The notes under the pieces: generated by a model
Database searches by the model: none
What the model was told of the DNA's origin: nothing
Seen by the model: only the letters and a program-made list of their open reading frames with translations
Made by a program: the position numbers and the translations under genes
Origin: an uncultured Collinsella sp.
GTDB taxonomy: Bacteria > Actinomycetota > Coriobacteriia > Coriobacteriales > Coriobacteriaceae
Direction of reading: 5' to 3'
Assembly (NCBI GenBank): GCA_900556285.1
Contig: USOF01000035.1
Span: forward strand, 1-8,531
Length of the DNA stretch: 8,531 bases
Part shown: positions 1 through 7,239 of the stretch, piece after piece
Layout: every line of letters begins with the position of its first letter
Numbering within the stretch: the stretch's first letter is position 1

Positions 1-79
1 ACTTGCAGCGACGGACCTCAGGACACTCTTACACCACGTCTGCGCGCGCGACCCCTTTTTTGTGGCGCCGCGAGGTCTT

Positions 80-288
80 GTGGGCAAAAAATGGCAAATA
101 TGAGTACTGTCACTATTTTAGTAACAGCAAAATAAGGCTCAAAACGGGTCTAGGGGGCGTCGCGAGCGTGATTTTGGGATGCCTGTCGCTGGATTCGGAG
201 CCCAAAAAGGCGATTCATGGGCCTGACGGACCGAAAAACGCTGCTACTAATCTGGTAACAGTACTCATATTTGCCCTTTTTTGCCCAC
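80..288. repeat. Long imperfect inverted repeat, MITE-like or palindromic intergenic element
   Basis: The left arm (80-127) and the reverse complement of the right arm (241-288) match at 42 of 48 positions. Both begin GTGGGCAAAAAA/GTGGGCAAAAAAG and share the block GGCAAATATGAGTACTGT. A short outer pairing, GAGG (72-75) with CCTC (293-296), suggests that the stem may extend a little further. The interior of about 113 bp has smaller inverted matches, for example TTTTGGG (172-178) with CCCAAAA (201-207). No transposase and no clear target-site duplication are visible. Either a non-autonomous mobile element or a structured non-coding RNA would fit. The repeat structure is seen directly; its nature is inference. 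Confidence 0.7.
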
Positions 289-330
289 GGCCCCTCAAAC
301 TGGGGCATCAAACAGAGGGTTCAAATATTA

Positions 331-355
331 GAAAGAAGCCATTTCGGCTCTTTTC
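331..355 (+). terminator. Weak hairpin, possible terminator of an upstream transcript
   Basis: GAAAGAAGCC (331-340) pairs imperfectly with GGCTCTTTTC (346-355) around a 5-nt loop. There is one mismatch and one G-T pair, and a short T run lies in the right arm. It could end transcription entering from the left before the nadA promoter. The stem is weak and the T tract short, so the call is tentative. Confidence 0.25.
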
Positions 356-409
356 AGCTCGCCAATTCTAAAATGGGTCGCTCCGTAATTGAATCTTTAT
401 TTCAACTTT

Positions 410-453
410 ACACCTAGGTTTACAGCTGTCTTGTCAGCTGTAAACCTAGGTGT
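410..453. promoter_or_regulatory. Perfect palindromic operator upstream of nadA, probable NiaR site
   Basis: The arms ACACCTAGGTTTACAGCTG (410-428) and 435-453 are perfect 19-nt reverse complements around the 6-nt centre TCTTGT. The core, TTTACAGCTGT followed by CTTG and a mirrored half, resembles my recollection of the NiaR (YrxA) palindrome found upstream of NAD genes in Firmicutes and Thermotogales, which has ACA...TGTCTTG...TGT features. A niaR gene is the last gene of the operon directly downstream, which supports the assignment. The right arm overlaps the proposed -35 box, so bound repressor would block RNA polymerase. The palindrome is seen; its recognition by NiaR is inferred. Confidence 0.8.
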
Positions 454-459
454 CATACT
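431..459 (+). promoter_or_regulatory. Probable sigma-70-type promoter of the nadABC-niaR operon
   Basis: TTGTCA (431-436, 5 of 6 consensus bases) is followed after 17 bp by CATACT (454-459, 4 of 6). Transcription would start near 466, leaving a leader of about 30 nt before the nadA start. The -35 box lies in the centre and right arm of the palindrome at 410-453. A TTGAAT further upstream (389-394) lacks a well-placed -10 and was not preferred. Confidence 0.6.
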
Positions 460-494
460 AAAGCCCCAAGATTCGCCAAAAGAGAGGGGCCTTG

Positions 495-1520
495 ATGGCA
501 CAGAGCGCGAACATGGATGCATCGGAGCTTGCACGCGATATTGCGGCCGGCCTGGCATCGGCAACGACGGCAACGGAGCGCGCGGCACTGGTGCCCGCAG
601 AGCTCGTCGAGGCCATTCAGCAACTAAAAACCCAACGTGACGCGGTGATCCTGGCACACTATTATGTGGCGCCCGAGGTCCAGGCCGTTGCCGATTACGT
701 CGGCGACAGCTTCTACCTGGCAAAGCTCGCCAAGAGCCTGCCGCAGCAGACCATCGTGCTGTGCGGCGTGGAGTTTATGGGCGAGAGCGCCAAGCTGCTC
801 AATCCCAACAAGACCGTGCTGCTGCCCGAGCCGGGCGCGGATTGCCCCATGGCGCACATGGTCAAGCGCGAGACGGTCGACGCGGCCCGCGCCGAGTACG
901 GCGACGACCTTGCCGTGGTCTGCTACGTCAACTCCACGGTCGAGATCAAGAGCTGGAGTGACGTGTGCGTTACCAGCTCTAACGCCGTCAAGATCGTGTC
1001 CGAGCTGCCACAGCAGCACATCCTGTTTATTCCCGACCAGAACCTGGGCCGCTTTGTGGCCGAGCAAGTGCCCCAGAAGCATGTCATCCTCAACAACGGT
1101 TACTGCCCGCGCCACCACATCATTACCGTCGAGCAGATCGTCGACGCGCAGGAGGCGCACCCCAACGCGCTCGTGCTGGCGCATCCTGAGTGCAAGGCCG
1201 ATGTCCTGGCCGAGGCCGACTACATCGGCTCCACCGCCGGCATCATCAAGTACGCCGAGGAGTCGGACGCGAGTGAGTTCATCATCGTGACGGTCCGCGG
1301 CGTGCTCTACGAGCTCGAGCGCCGCTGCCAGGGCACCGGCAAGAAGTTCTACTTCCCCGCGGTGCAGCCCACCTGCGTCAACATGGATCTCATCACGCTC
1401 GAAAAGCTCGTGCGCTGCCTGGAGACGGGCGAGGGTGAGGTGCAGATCAGCGTTTCGGACGAGGCCGCCGACCAGGCCAAGCTCACGCTCGACCGCATGC
1501 TCGAGTACGCAGCGCGCTAA
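495..1520 (+). CDS. nadA: Quinolinate synthase NadA
   Basis: This enzyme condenses iminoaspartate with dihydroxyacetone phosphate to give quinolinate, the second step of de novo NAD synthesis, in the cytoplasm. The protein has 341 residues, about the length of E. coli NadA. Recognisable family blocks are LAHYY (H55-Y57), the ADYVGDS block, VEFMGESAKLLNPNK, LPEPGADCPMAHM, CYVNSTVEIK, IPDQNLGRFVA, HPEC, GSTAG and PTCVNMDLI. C117 (ADCPMA), C204 (GYCPRHH) and C294 (PTCVNM) sit at the three positions expected to hold the [4Fe-4S] cluster; the 204-to-294 spacing equals the one I recall for the B. subtilis ligands. ATG 495 was chosen over the adjacent TTG at 492 because AGAGAGGGG (481-489) lies 5 nt upstream of it. 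It is the first gene of the operon. No cysteine desulfurase gene accompanies it, unlike the nadB-nifS arrangement in bacilli. Confidence 0.97.
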   Translation: MAQSANMDASELARDIAAGLASATTATERAALVPAELVEAIQQLKTQRDAVILAHYYVAPEVQAVADYVGDSFYLAKLAKSLPQQTIVLCGVEFMGESAKLLNPNKTVLLPEPGADCPMAHMVKRETVDAARAEYGDDLAVVCYVNSTVEIKSWSDVCVTSSNAVKIVSELPQQHILFIPDQNLGRFVAEQVPQKHVILNNGYCPRHHIITVEQIVDAQEAHPNALVLAHPECKADVLAEADYIGSTAGIIKYAEESDASEFIIVTVRGVLYELERRCQGTGKKFYFPAVQPTCVNMDLITLEKLVRCLETGEGEVQISVSDEAADQAKLTLDRMLEYAAR

Positions 1521-1523
1521 AAC

Positions 1524-1557
1524 AATGTGACAAAGGGACAGTCCCTTATGTCACATT
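1524..1557. repeat. Near-perfect palindrome between nadA and nadB
   Basis: AATGTGACAAAGGGAC (1524-1539) is the reverse complement of 1541-1557 except for one extra A at 1548. RNA of it would form a stem of about 14 bp with a 5-nt loop. It starts 3 nt after the nadA stop and ends 17 nt before the proposed nadB start. No T tract follows, so it is not a standard terminator. I recall similar GTGACA-AGGGAC-GTCCCT-TGTCAC palindromes recurring in intergenic DNA of gut Firmicutes and Coriobacteriia, but cannot verify this here. It may be a dispersed repeat that landed in the operon, or an mRNA-stability element. Confidence 0.75.
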
Positions 1558-1574
1558 CAAGGGAGAGGATTCCT

Positions 1575-2951
1575 GTGGAAACCAAACAATACCCCGACAT
1601 GGAGTGCGACGTCGTCATTGCCGGCTGCGGCGTGGCGGGCCTGTATGCGGCCCTCAATCTGCCGACGAGCACACGCGTGATCATGCTCTCCAAGGGCGCT
1701 GTCGACGAGTGCGATTCCATGCTTGCGCAGGGCGGCATCTGCGTGCTGCCCGAGGGCTCGGACTACGACGCCTTCTTTGAGGACACCATGCACGCAGGCC
1801 ATTACGAGAACCGTCGCGAGAGCGTCGACATCATGATCCGCTCGAGCCGTTCGGTCATCAACGACCTGCTGGCCATGGGCGTGGACTTTGAGCGCAAGGC
1901 CGATGGCAGCCTCGACTTCACTCGCGAGGGCGCGCACAGCCGCCCGCGTATCGCCTTCCATGCCGACATTACGGGTAAGGAGATTACGACCAAGCTGCTC
2001 CAGGCCGTGCGCAAGCTGGACAACGTGCAGATTCTTGAGCACGTGGCCATGACCGACATTCTGACCGGCGAGCGCGACGGCGCCACGGTGTGCACCGGCG
2101 TCATCGCCGTTCCCGTGGACGAGGACGATTCGGCTCGTCCCGCCGACGAGCTGGTAAATGCCGCCGAGGGCGTGCATGCCGGCAAGCCGTCTGAGATTCA
2201 CGCCTGCCATACGCTGTGGGCGACGGGCGGCATCGGTGGCGTATACGACCACTCGACCAACTACCCGCAGCTCACGGGCGACGCCTGCTACATCGCCCAG
2301 GAGCACGGCATTACGATGGAGCACCTGGACTACGTGCAGATTCACCCCACGGGCCTGTTCTCGCCGCAGCCGGGCCGCACCTTCCTCATCAGCGAGAGTT
2401 GCCGCGGCGAGGGCGCAATCCTGCTCAACGCCGCCGGTGAGCGCTTTACCGACGAGTTGCAGCCGCGCGACGTTGTTGCCGCCGCCATCCGCGAGCAGAT
2501 GAAGCAGGACGGCACCGAGCACGAATGGCTGAGCTTTGCCCCCGTCGATCGCGACGTGGTGACCGGACACTTTGCCAATATCCGCGCGCGCTGCCTGGAG
2601 GATGGCCGCGACATCCTGGACGAGCCCATTCCCGTCACGCCTACGCAGCACTACTTTATGGGCGGCGTATGGGTCGACAAGGACGGCCGCACCTCGATGC
2701 CCGAGCTCTACGCCGCGGGCGAGACGGCCTGCAACGGCGTTCACGGCAAAAACCGCCTGGCTTCCAACAGTCTGCTCGAGTCCCTGGTTTGGGGCCGTCG
2801 CGCCGCTTGGCGTATGCGCACCGGCGAGTCGCTTGCCGTGGAGCAGGCGGGCGAGCCCGCGCTTGATGGCCGTCATCGCGCCCTGAGCGCCGACTCCCTG
2901 GCAATCGATGATTTGGCCCGTGCCGCCGGTACGCAGGCCGTGGAGGAGTAG
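1575..2951 (+). CDS. nadB: L-aspartate oxidase NadB, short form
   Basis: A flavoprotein that oxidises L-aspartate to iminoaspartate, the first step of de novo NAD synthesis. In an anaerobe fumarate is the likely electron acceptor. From the GTG start the protein has 458 residues. The N-terminus has the FAD-binding GCGVAG (about 17-22). Family motifs follow: SMLAQGGI (48-55), AHSRPRIAFHADITG (120-134), ATGGIGGVY, QIHPTG (H257), SESCRGEG, LQPRDVV (R298), TQHYFMGG (H359) and HGKNRLASNSLLES (R394). H257, R298, H359 and R394 match the E. coli active-site residues H244, R290, H351 and R386 by motif. The chain ends about 45 residues after the last conserved block, so most of the helical C-terminal domain of the roughly 540-residue E. 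coli enzyme is missing. GTG 1575 was chosen because GGGAGAGGA (1561-1569) precedes it by 5 nt; starts at 1527 or 1548 would fall inside the palindrome. Confidence 0.95.
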   Translation: METKQYPDMECDVVIAGCGVAGLYAALNLPTSTRVIMLSKGAVDECDSMLAQGGICVLPEGSDYDAFFEDTMHAGHYENRRESVDIMIRSSRSVINDLLAMGVDFERKADGSLDFTREGAHSRPRIAFHADITGKEITTKLLQAVRKLDNVQILEHVAMTDILTGERDGATVCTGVIAVPVDEDDSARPADELVNAAEGVHAGKPSEIHACHTLWATGGIGGVYDHSTNYPQLTGDACYIAQEHGITMEHLDYVQIHPTGLFSPQPGRTFLISESCRGEGAILLNAAGERFTDELQPRDVVAAAIREQMKQDGTEHEWLSFAPVDRDVVTGHFANIRARCLEDGRDILDEPIPVTPTQHYFMGGVWVDKDGRTSMPELYAAGETACNGVHGKNRLASNSLLESLVWGRRAAWRMRTGESLAVEQAGEPALDGRHRALSADSLAIDDLARAAGTQAVEE

Positions 2952-2954
2952 ACC

Positions 2955-3815
2955 ATGAATCCCATCACCATGAAGCTCGTCGTCGATGATCTGATTTTGC
3001 AGGCCCTGCGCGAGGACATCACCTTTGAGGACGTGAGCACGGCGAGCGTGTGCCCCACGGCGCGCCCCGCCACCGTTGAGCTCATCGCCAAGGCAGATGG
3101 CATCATCGCCGGCCTGGACGTGTTCGCCCGCACCTTTGAGCTGCTGGATCTGCAAAGCTCCGTGCTGTTTGATGTCGCGGATGGCGACGAGGTGCACGCC
3201 GGCGACCATGTGGGCCAGGTGCGCGGCGACGCGCGCGTGCTGCTTTCGGGCGAGCGCGTGGCACTCAACTACCTGCAGCGCATGAGCGGCATCGCCACCT
3301 ATACGCACCAGATGGCCGCGGCGCTCGAGGGCACCAAGACCGTGCTCGTCGACACGCGCAAGACCACGCCCGGCATGCGCATCTTCGAGAAGGAGGCCGT
3401 GCGCCTGGGCGGCGGCGCCAACCATCGCTACAACCTTTCGAGCGCGGTCATGCTCAAGGACAACCACATCGACGCCGCCGGTGGCGTGGCACGCGCAATC
3501 GAGATGGCGCGCGCCCATGCGTCGTTTACCACGACGGTCGAGATTGAGTGCGAGAATCTGGATATGGTGCGCGAGGCCGTTGAGGCCGGTGCCGACATCA
3601 TCATGCTCGACAACATGACGCACGACGATATGGCGGCTGCCATCGAGCTTATCGCTGGCCGCGCCAAGACCGAGTGCTCGGGTAATGTGGACGCCGGCAA
3701 CATTCGCGCTCTGGCCGACCTGGGCGTCGACTTTATTAGTTCGGGCGCCCTGACGCACTCCGCGCCGATCCTCGACCTCTCGCTTAAGCACCTGCGTCTG
3801 CTGGACGGTAAATAA
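2955..3815 (+). CDS. nadC: Nicotinate-nucleotide pyrophosphorylase (quinolinate phosphoribosyltransferase) NadC
   Basis: It joins quinolinate to phosphoribosyl pyrophosphate and releases CO2 to give nicotinate mononucleotide, where de novo synthesis meets the general NAD pathway. The 286 residues are the normal family length. Visible signatures of type II phosphoribosyltransferases are GERVALNYLQRMSGIAT (R101), DTRKTTPGMR (R135, K136), GGGANHRYNLSSAVMLKDNH (H157, R158, K168), VEIECE (E198), DIIMLDN (D219), ECSGNV and GVDFISSGALTHS. R101, K136, E198 and D219 correspond by motif to the catalytic or substrate-binding R105, K140, E201 and D222 of the Mycobacterium tuberculosis enzyme. The start lies 3 nt after the nadB stop, with GGAGGAG (2942-2948) inside the end of nadB, which indicates co-translation. 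The stop overlaps the niaR start by one base (TAATG). Confidence 0.97.
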   Translation: MNPITMKLVVDDLILQALREDITFEDVSTASVCPTARPATVELIAKADGIIAGLDVFARTFELLDLQSSVLFDVADGDEVHAGDHVGQVRGDARVLLSGERVALNYLQRMSGIATYTHQMAAALEGTKTVLVDTRKTTPGMRIFEKEAVRLGGGANHRYNLSSAVMLKDNHIDAAGGVARAIEMARAHASFTTTVEIECENLDMVREAVEAGADIIMLDNMTHDDMAAAIELIAGRAKTECSGNVDAGNIRALADLGVDFISSGALTHSAPILDLSLKHLRLLDGK

Positions 3816-4360
3816 TGAACGCCCGCGAGCGTCGCCGTGCCATCATGGCCGTGCTCGAGGGGGCCAAAGATCCCGTTTCGGGTAGCGCGCTTGCCCGCGA
3901 GGTGGGCGTGAGCCGTCAGGTCGTGGTGCAGGACATCGCCCTGCTGCGCGCCGACGGGCACGATATCGTCGCCACCAACCGCGGCTACGTGCTGCAGGAA
4001 GCCGAGAGCAGTCCGGCTGTGCCCACGCGCTTGGTCAAGGTGCGCCACAGCGTGGAGCAGGCGGGCGATGAGCTCACGAGCATCGTTGATGCCGGCGGTG
4101 CCGTACTCAACGTGATCGTCAACCACCGCGTGTACGGCAAGATCACGGCCGACCTGGACATCCGCAATCGTCGCGATGTCGAGCGCTACCTGCACGATAT
4201 CGAGAGCGGCAAGAGCTTTCCGCTGCTAACGGTGACCAGCGGCTACCACTTCCATCGCATCGCGGCGGAAGACGAGCAGACCCTCGACGAGATCGAGGCC
4301 ATGCTCAAGGAGAAAGGCTACTTGGCTGACCTCATGCCCTACGAAGACGACCTATCGTAG
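3815..4360 (+). CDS. niaR: Niacin-responsive transcriptional repressor NiaR (YrxA family, HTH + 3H domain)
   Basis: A DNA-binding repressor that, in the family, uses nicotinic acid as co-repressor to shut off NAD synthesis and niacin uptake genes. The 181 residues start with a winged-helix HTH_11 domain (about 5-60; recognition region near SGSALAREVGVSRQVVVQDI). The ligand-binding 3H domain follows, named for three conserved histidine motifs: VRHS (H78), VNHRVYG (H104) and GYHFHRI (H145, H147). H78, E86, H145 and H147 line up by position with the metal-site residues I recall for the Thermotoga maritima homologue TM1602. The start codon overlaps the nadC stop (TAATG), so it is probably translated by coupling within the operon. 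Together with the palindrome at 410-453 this implies repression of nadABC and of its own gene. Confidence 0.95.
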   Translation: MNARERRRAIMAVLEGAKDPVSGSALAREVGVSRQVVVQDIALLRADGHDIVATNRGYVLQEAESSPAVPTRLVKVRHSVEQAGDELTSIVDAGGAVLNVIVNHRVYGKITADLDIRNRRDVERYLHDIESGKSFPLLTVTSGYHFHRIAAEDEQTLDEIEAMLKEKGYLADLMPYEDDLS

Positions 4361-4424
4361 CCGATGCTGCAAACGCCCCTAAGCGGCAATCTGCAGCGGT
4401 GCCAAATTAGTTATCCGCACAAAC

Positions 4425-4465
4425 AAAAAGGAGGCCTCCGCGGCGATGCGGAAGCCTCCTTTTTT
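4425..4465. terminator. Bidirectional rho-independent terminator between niaR and ferredoxin
   Basis: GGAGGCCTCCGC (4430-4441) pairs with GCGGAAGCCTCC (4448-4459), with one C-A mismatch and a 6-nt loop. A run of five A precedes the stem (4425-4429) and six T follow it (4460-4465). The symmetry lets it end niaR transcription on the plus strand and ferredoxin transcription on the minus strand. This fits the convergent gene order. Confidence 0.92.
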
Positions 4466-4503
4466 GTGCACGGTGTACTTTTGAGTGTGCAAGTGGGGAG
4501 TTG

Positions 4504-4689
4504 TTACTCCTCGACGATCTCAGTGATCGCGCCAGCGGGGCAAGCGTCCTGGCAAGCGCCACAGGCGACGCAGGAGTCCTCGTCAGCGACGGTAGCGACG
4601 TCCTGGAGCTCCAGAACGCCAGCGGGGCAGGAGTCGACGCAAACGCCACAAGCGATGCACTCGTCGGCATCAATTACGGGATGAGCCAT
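4504..4689 (-). CDS. Small 2[4Fe-4S] ferredoxin
   Basis: A 61-residue cytoplasmic electron carrier of the clostridial type. Two cluster motifs of the form CxxCxxCxxxCP are intact: C11, C14, C17, C21-P and C40, C43, C46, C50-P. The two halves are clearly related (IACGVCVDSCPAGV and VACGACQDACPAGA), as expected from the ancient internal duplication of this family. The chain is acidic and ends EIVEE. The frame stays open upstream to about 4755, but the ATG at 4689 fits both the family N-terminus (MAHPVID) and the purine-rich AGAGAGGA site (complement of 4697-4704) 7 nt before it. It is convergent with niaR and shares its terminator. Its partner, such as a pyruvate:ferredoxin oxidoreductase, is not in this window. 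Confidence 0.95.
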   Translation of the reverse strand: MAHPVIDADECIACGVCVDSCPAGVLELQDVATVADEDSCVACGACQDACPAGAITEIVEE

Positions 4690-4750
4690 GGTAGTTTCCT
4701 CTCTGTTGACCGACGCTACAGGCGATGCGCGCCGGTTTGATTCGGGCAAA

Positions 4751-4778
4751 AACATACCACGGGAGCGACCGTTTGCAA
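4751..4778 (-). promoter_or_regulatory. Possible ferredoxin promoter
   Basis: On the minus strand TTGCAA (4773-4778) is followed after 16 bp by TATGTT (4751-4756), preceded by TGG as in an extended -10 element. Each box matches 4 of 6 consensus bases. It would give a leader of about 55 nt before the ferredoxin start. No better pair was found between the ferredoxin start and 4900. Confidence 0.4.
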
Positions 4779-4912
4779 TACCCTCTGACCGGCATCTTCA
4801 TACCGTTCGCCGAGTATGCCAAGGTTTACTAAAAAACGCGCAGGTGGGGCCGTTGAGCTGCGCAAATGTTAGCTAAAGGTGACTTGAAATATTGAGCTAT
4901 TGAGCGCGCCTG
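4779..4912. other. Non-coding spacer left of the repeat array
   Basis: No gene, hairpin with a T tract, or strong promoter is seen here. TTGAGCT occurs twice as a direct repeat (4853-4859 and 4892-4898), without obvious meaning. Confidence 0.5.
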
Positions 4913-5084
4913 CGGAAAGGGCATCCCGTTATTTGGCCGAAAAACGGGTCGTAGTTTCCGGTTGGGCCCGCTAGCGGAAACTGCGACCCGGTATCAGCTC
5001 TCAAAACGGGATACGGTTTCCGGTTGAGCCTTCAGACGGAAACTGCGACCCGGAATCCACGCTCAAACCGGGACAAGCTTTCCG
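4913..5084. repeat. Array of six alternating CGGG-N6-TTTCCG motifs between ferredoxin and dnaK
   Basis: The 16-bp motif occurs at 4913-4928 (minus), 4945-4960 (plus), 4975-4990 (minus), 5007-5022 (plus), 5037-5052 (minus) and 5069-5084 (plus). The ten fixed bases are kept in all six copies. The inner six vary: ATGCCC, TCGTAG, TCGCAG, ATACGG, TCGCAG and ACAAGC in motif orientation. Steps are 32, 30, 32, 30 and 32 bp, giving a 62-bp tandem period with about 2.5 copies. Neighbouring copies can pair as 16-bp hairpins with 14-nt loops; the 4945/4975 pair matches 15 of 16. Possible readings are a cooperative protein-binding array upstream of dnaK, a BIME-like palindromic repeat, or structured RNA. 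I do not recognise it as a named element. Confidence 0.85.
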
Positions 5085-5224
5085 CAAGGCAGCCCCAGGC
5101 ACCCTCGGACCCAAACCTCAGTCATCTCTACATAGATCTCGATAGATTTGCCTAGAACTCAAACAATGCGTCTACCTGTGCATTTGCGAACCTAAACTCT
5201 CAGAGATAAGAAATCTTATATGAA
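5085..5224. other. A/T-rich non-coding spacer upstream of the dnaK promoter
   Basis: No gene is seen. The sequence is much richer in A/T than its surroundings from about 5105 onward. It contains a small palindrome, ATAAGA-AA-TCTTAT (5206-5219), just upstream of the -35 box. Neither a CIRCE element (TTAGCACTC-N9-GAGTGCTAA) nor a HAIR element (CTTGAGT-N7-ACTCAAG) was found; only a lone ACTCAAA half-site is present at 5157-5163. Confidence 0.6.
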
Positions 5225-5253
5225 TTGACTTAGATTTTGTATATCGCGATACT
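5225..5253 (+). promoter_or_regulatory. Probable dnaK promoter
   Basis: TTGACT (5225-5230, 5 of 6) is followed after 17 bp by GATACT (5248-5253, 4 of 6). Transcription would start near 5260, leaving a leader of about 85 nt. The 10-bp palindrome TATCGCGATA (5242-5251) overlaps the -10 box and could be an operator. A second -10-like TATAGT (5262-5267) has no well-placed -35. Confidence 0.6.
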
Positions 5254-5344
5254 TAAGGGGATATAGTACTACCGAACGAAAAAGGCACCGCTGCTTCACG
5301 GCGACTCGGGGAGCGCGGTCCAACCCCAAGAAGGGATGATTACT

Positions 5345-7237
<1,893 letters not shown>

Positions 7238-7239
7238 TC

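Larger units (their letters stand above)
1..494. other. Non-coding region upstream of nadA
   Basis: No convincing gene is seen in this stretch. The only long plus-strand reading frame (about 3-371) begins with TTG, has no ribosome binding site that I can see, runs straight through both arms of the inverted repeat at 80-288, and resembles no family I know. Positions 1-79 could be the end of an upstream gene or just spacer; I see no signal in them apart from a short T run at 55-61. The rest holds the inverted repeat, a weak hairpin at 331-355, the operator at 410-453 and the nadA promoter, all listed separately. Confidence 0.7.

Noticed and set aside
3..371. Plus-strand reading frame of 122 codons upstream of nadA
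   Set aside because: It starts with TTG without a visible ribosome binding site, runs through both arms of the inverted repeat at 80-288, and shows no recognisable domain. It is better explained as chance coding through a repeat.
1527..1574. Upstream starts for nadB (GTG 1527, ATG 1548)
   Set aside because: Both lie in the palindrome, lack a ribosome binding site, and add residues not typical of NadB. GTG 1575 has a strong site at 1561-1569.
1557..3791. Very long minus-strand reading frame (744 codons) opposite nadB and nadC
   Set aside because: Long antisense frames arise in genes with G/C-rich third positions. The translation is low-complexity and matches no family, while the plus-strand genes are unmistakable.
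4690..4755. Longer ferredoxin with 22 extra N-terminal residues
   Set aside because: The family starts at MAHPVID-like sequence, that ATG has a well-spaced ribosome binding site, and the upstream residues contain the purine-rich site itself in translated form.
4913..5084. CRISPR array
   Set aside because: The regular 62-bp period suggested one, but repeats alternate in orientation, the inner six bases vary, the intervals are partly conserved rather than unique, and no cas gene is present.
5157..5163. HAIR (HspR) half-site ACTCAAA upstream of dnaK
   Set aside because: No matching CTTGAGT half is found seven bases upstream, so a functional HspR site is not supported.
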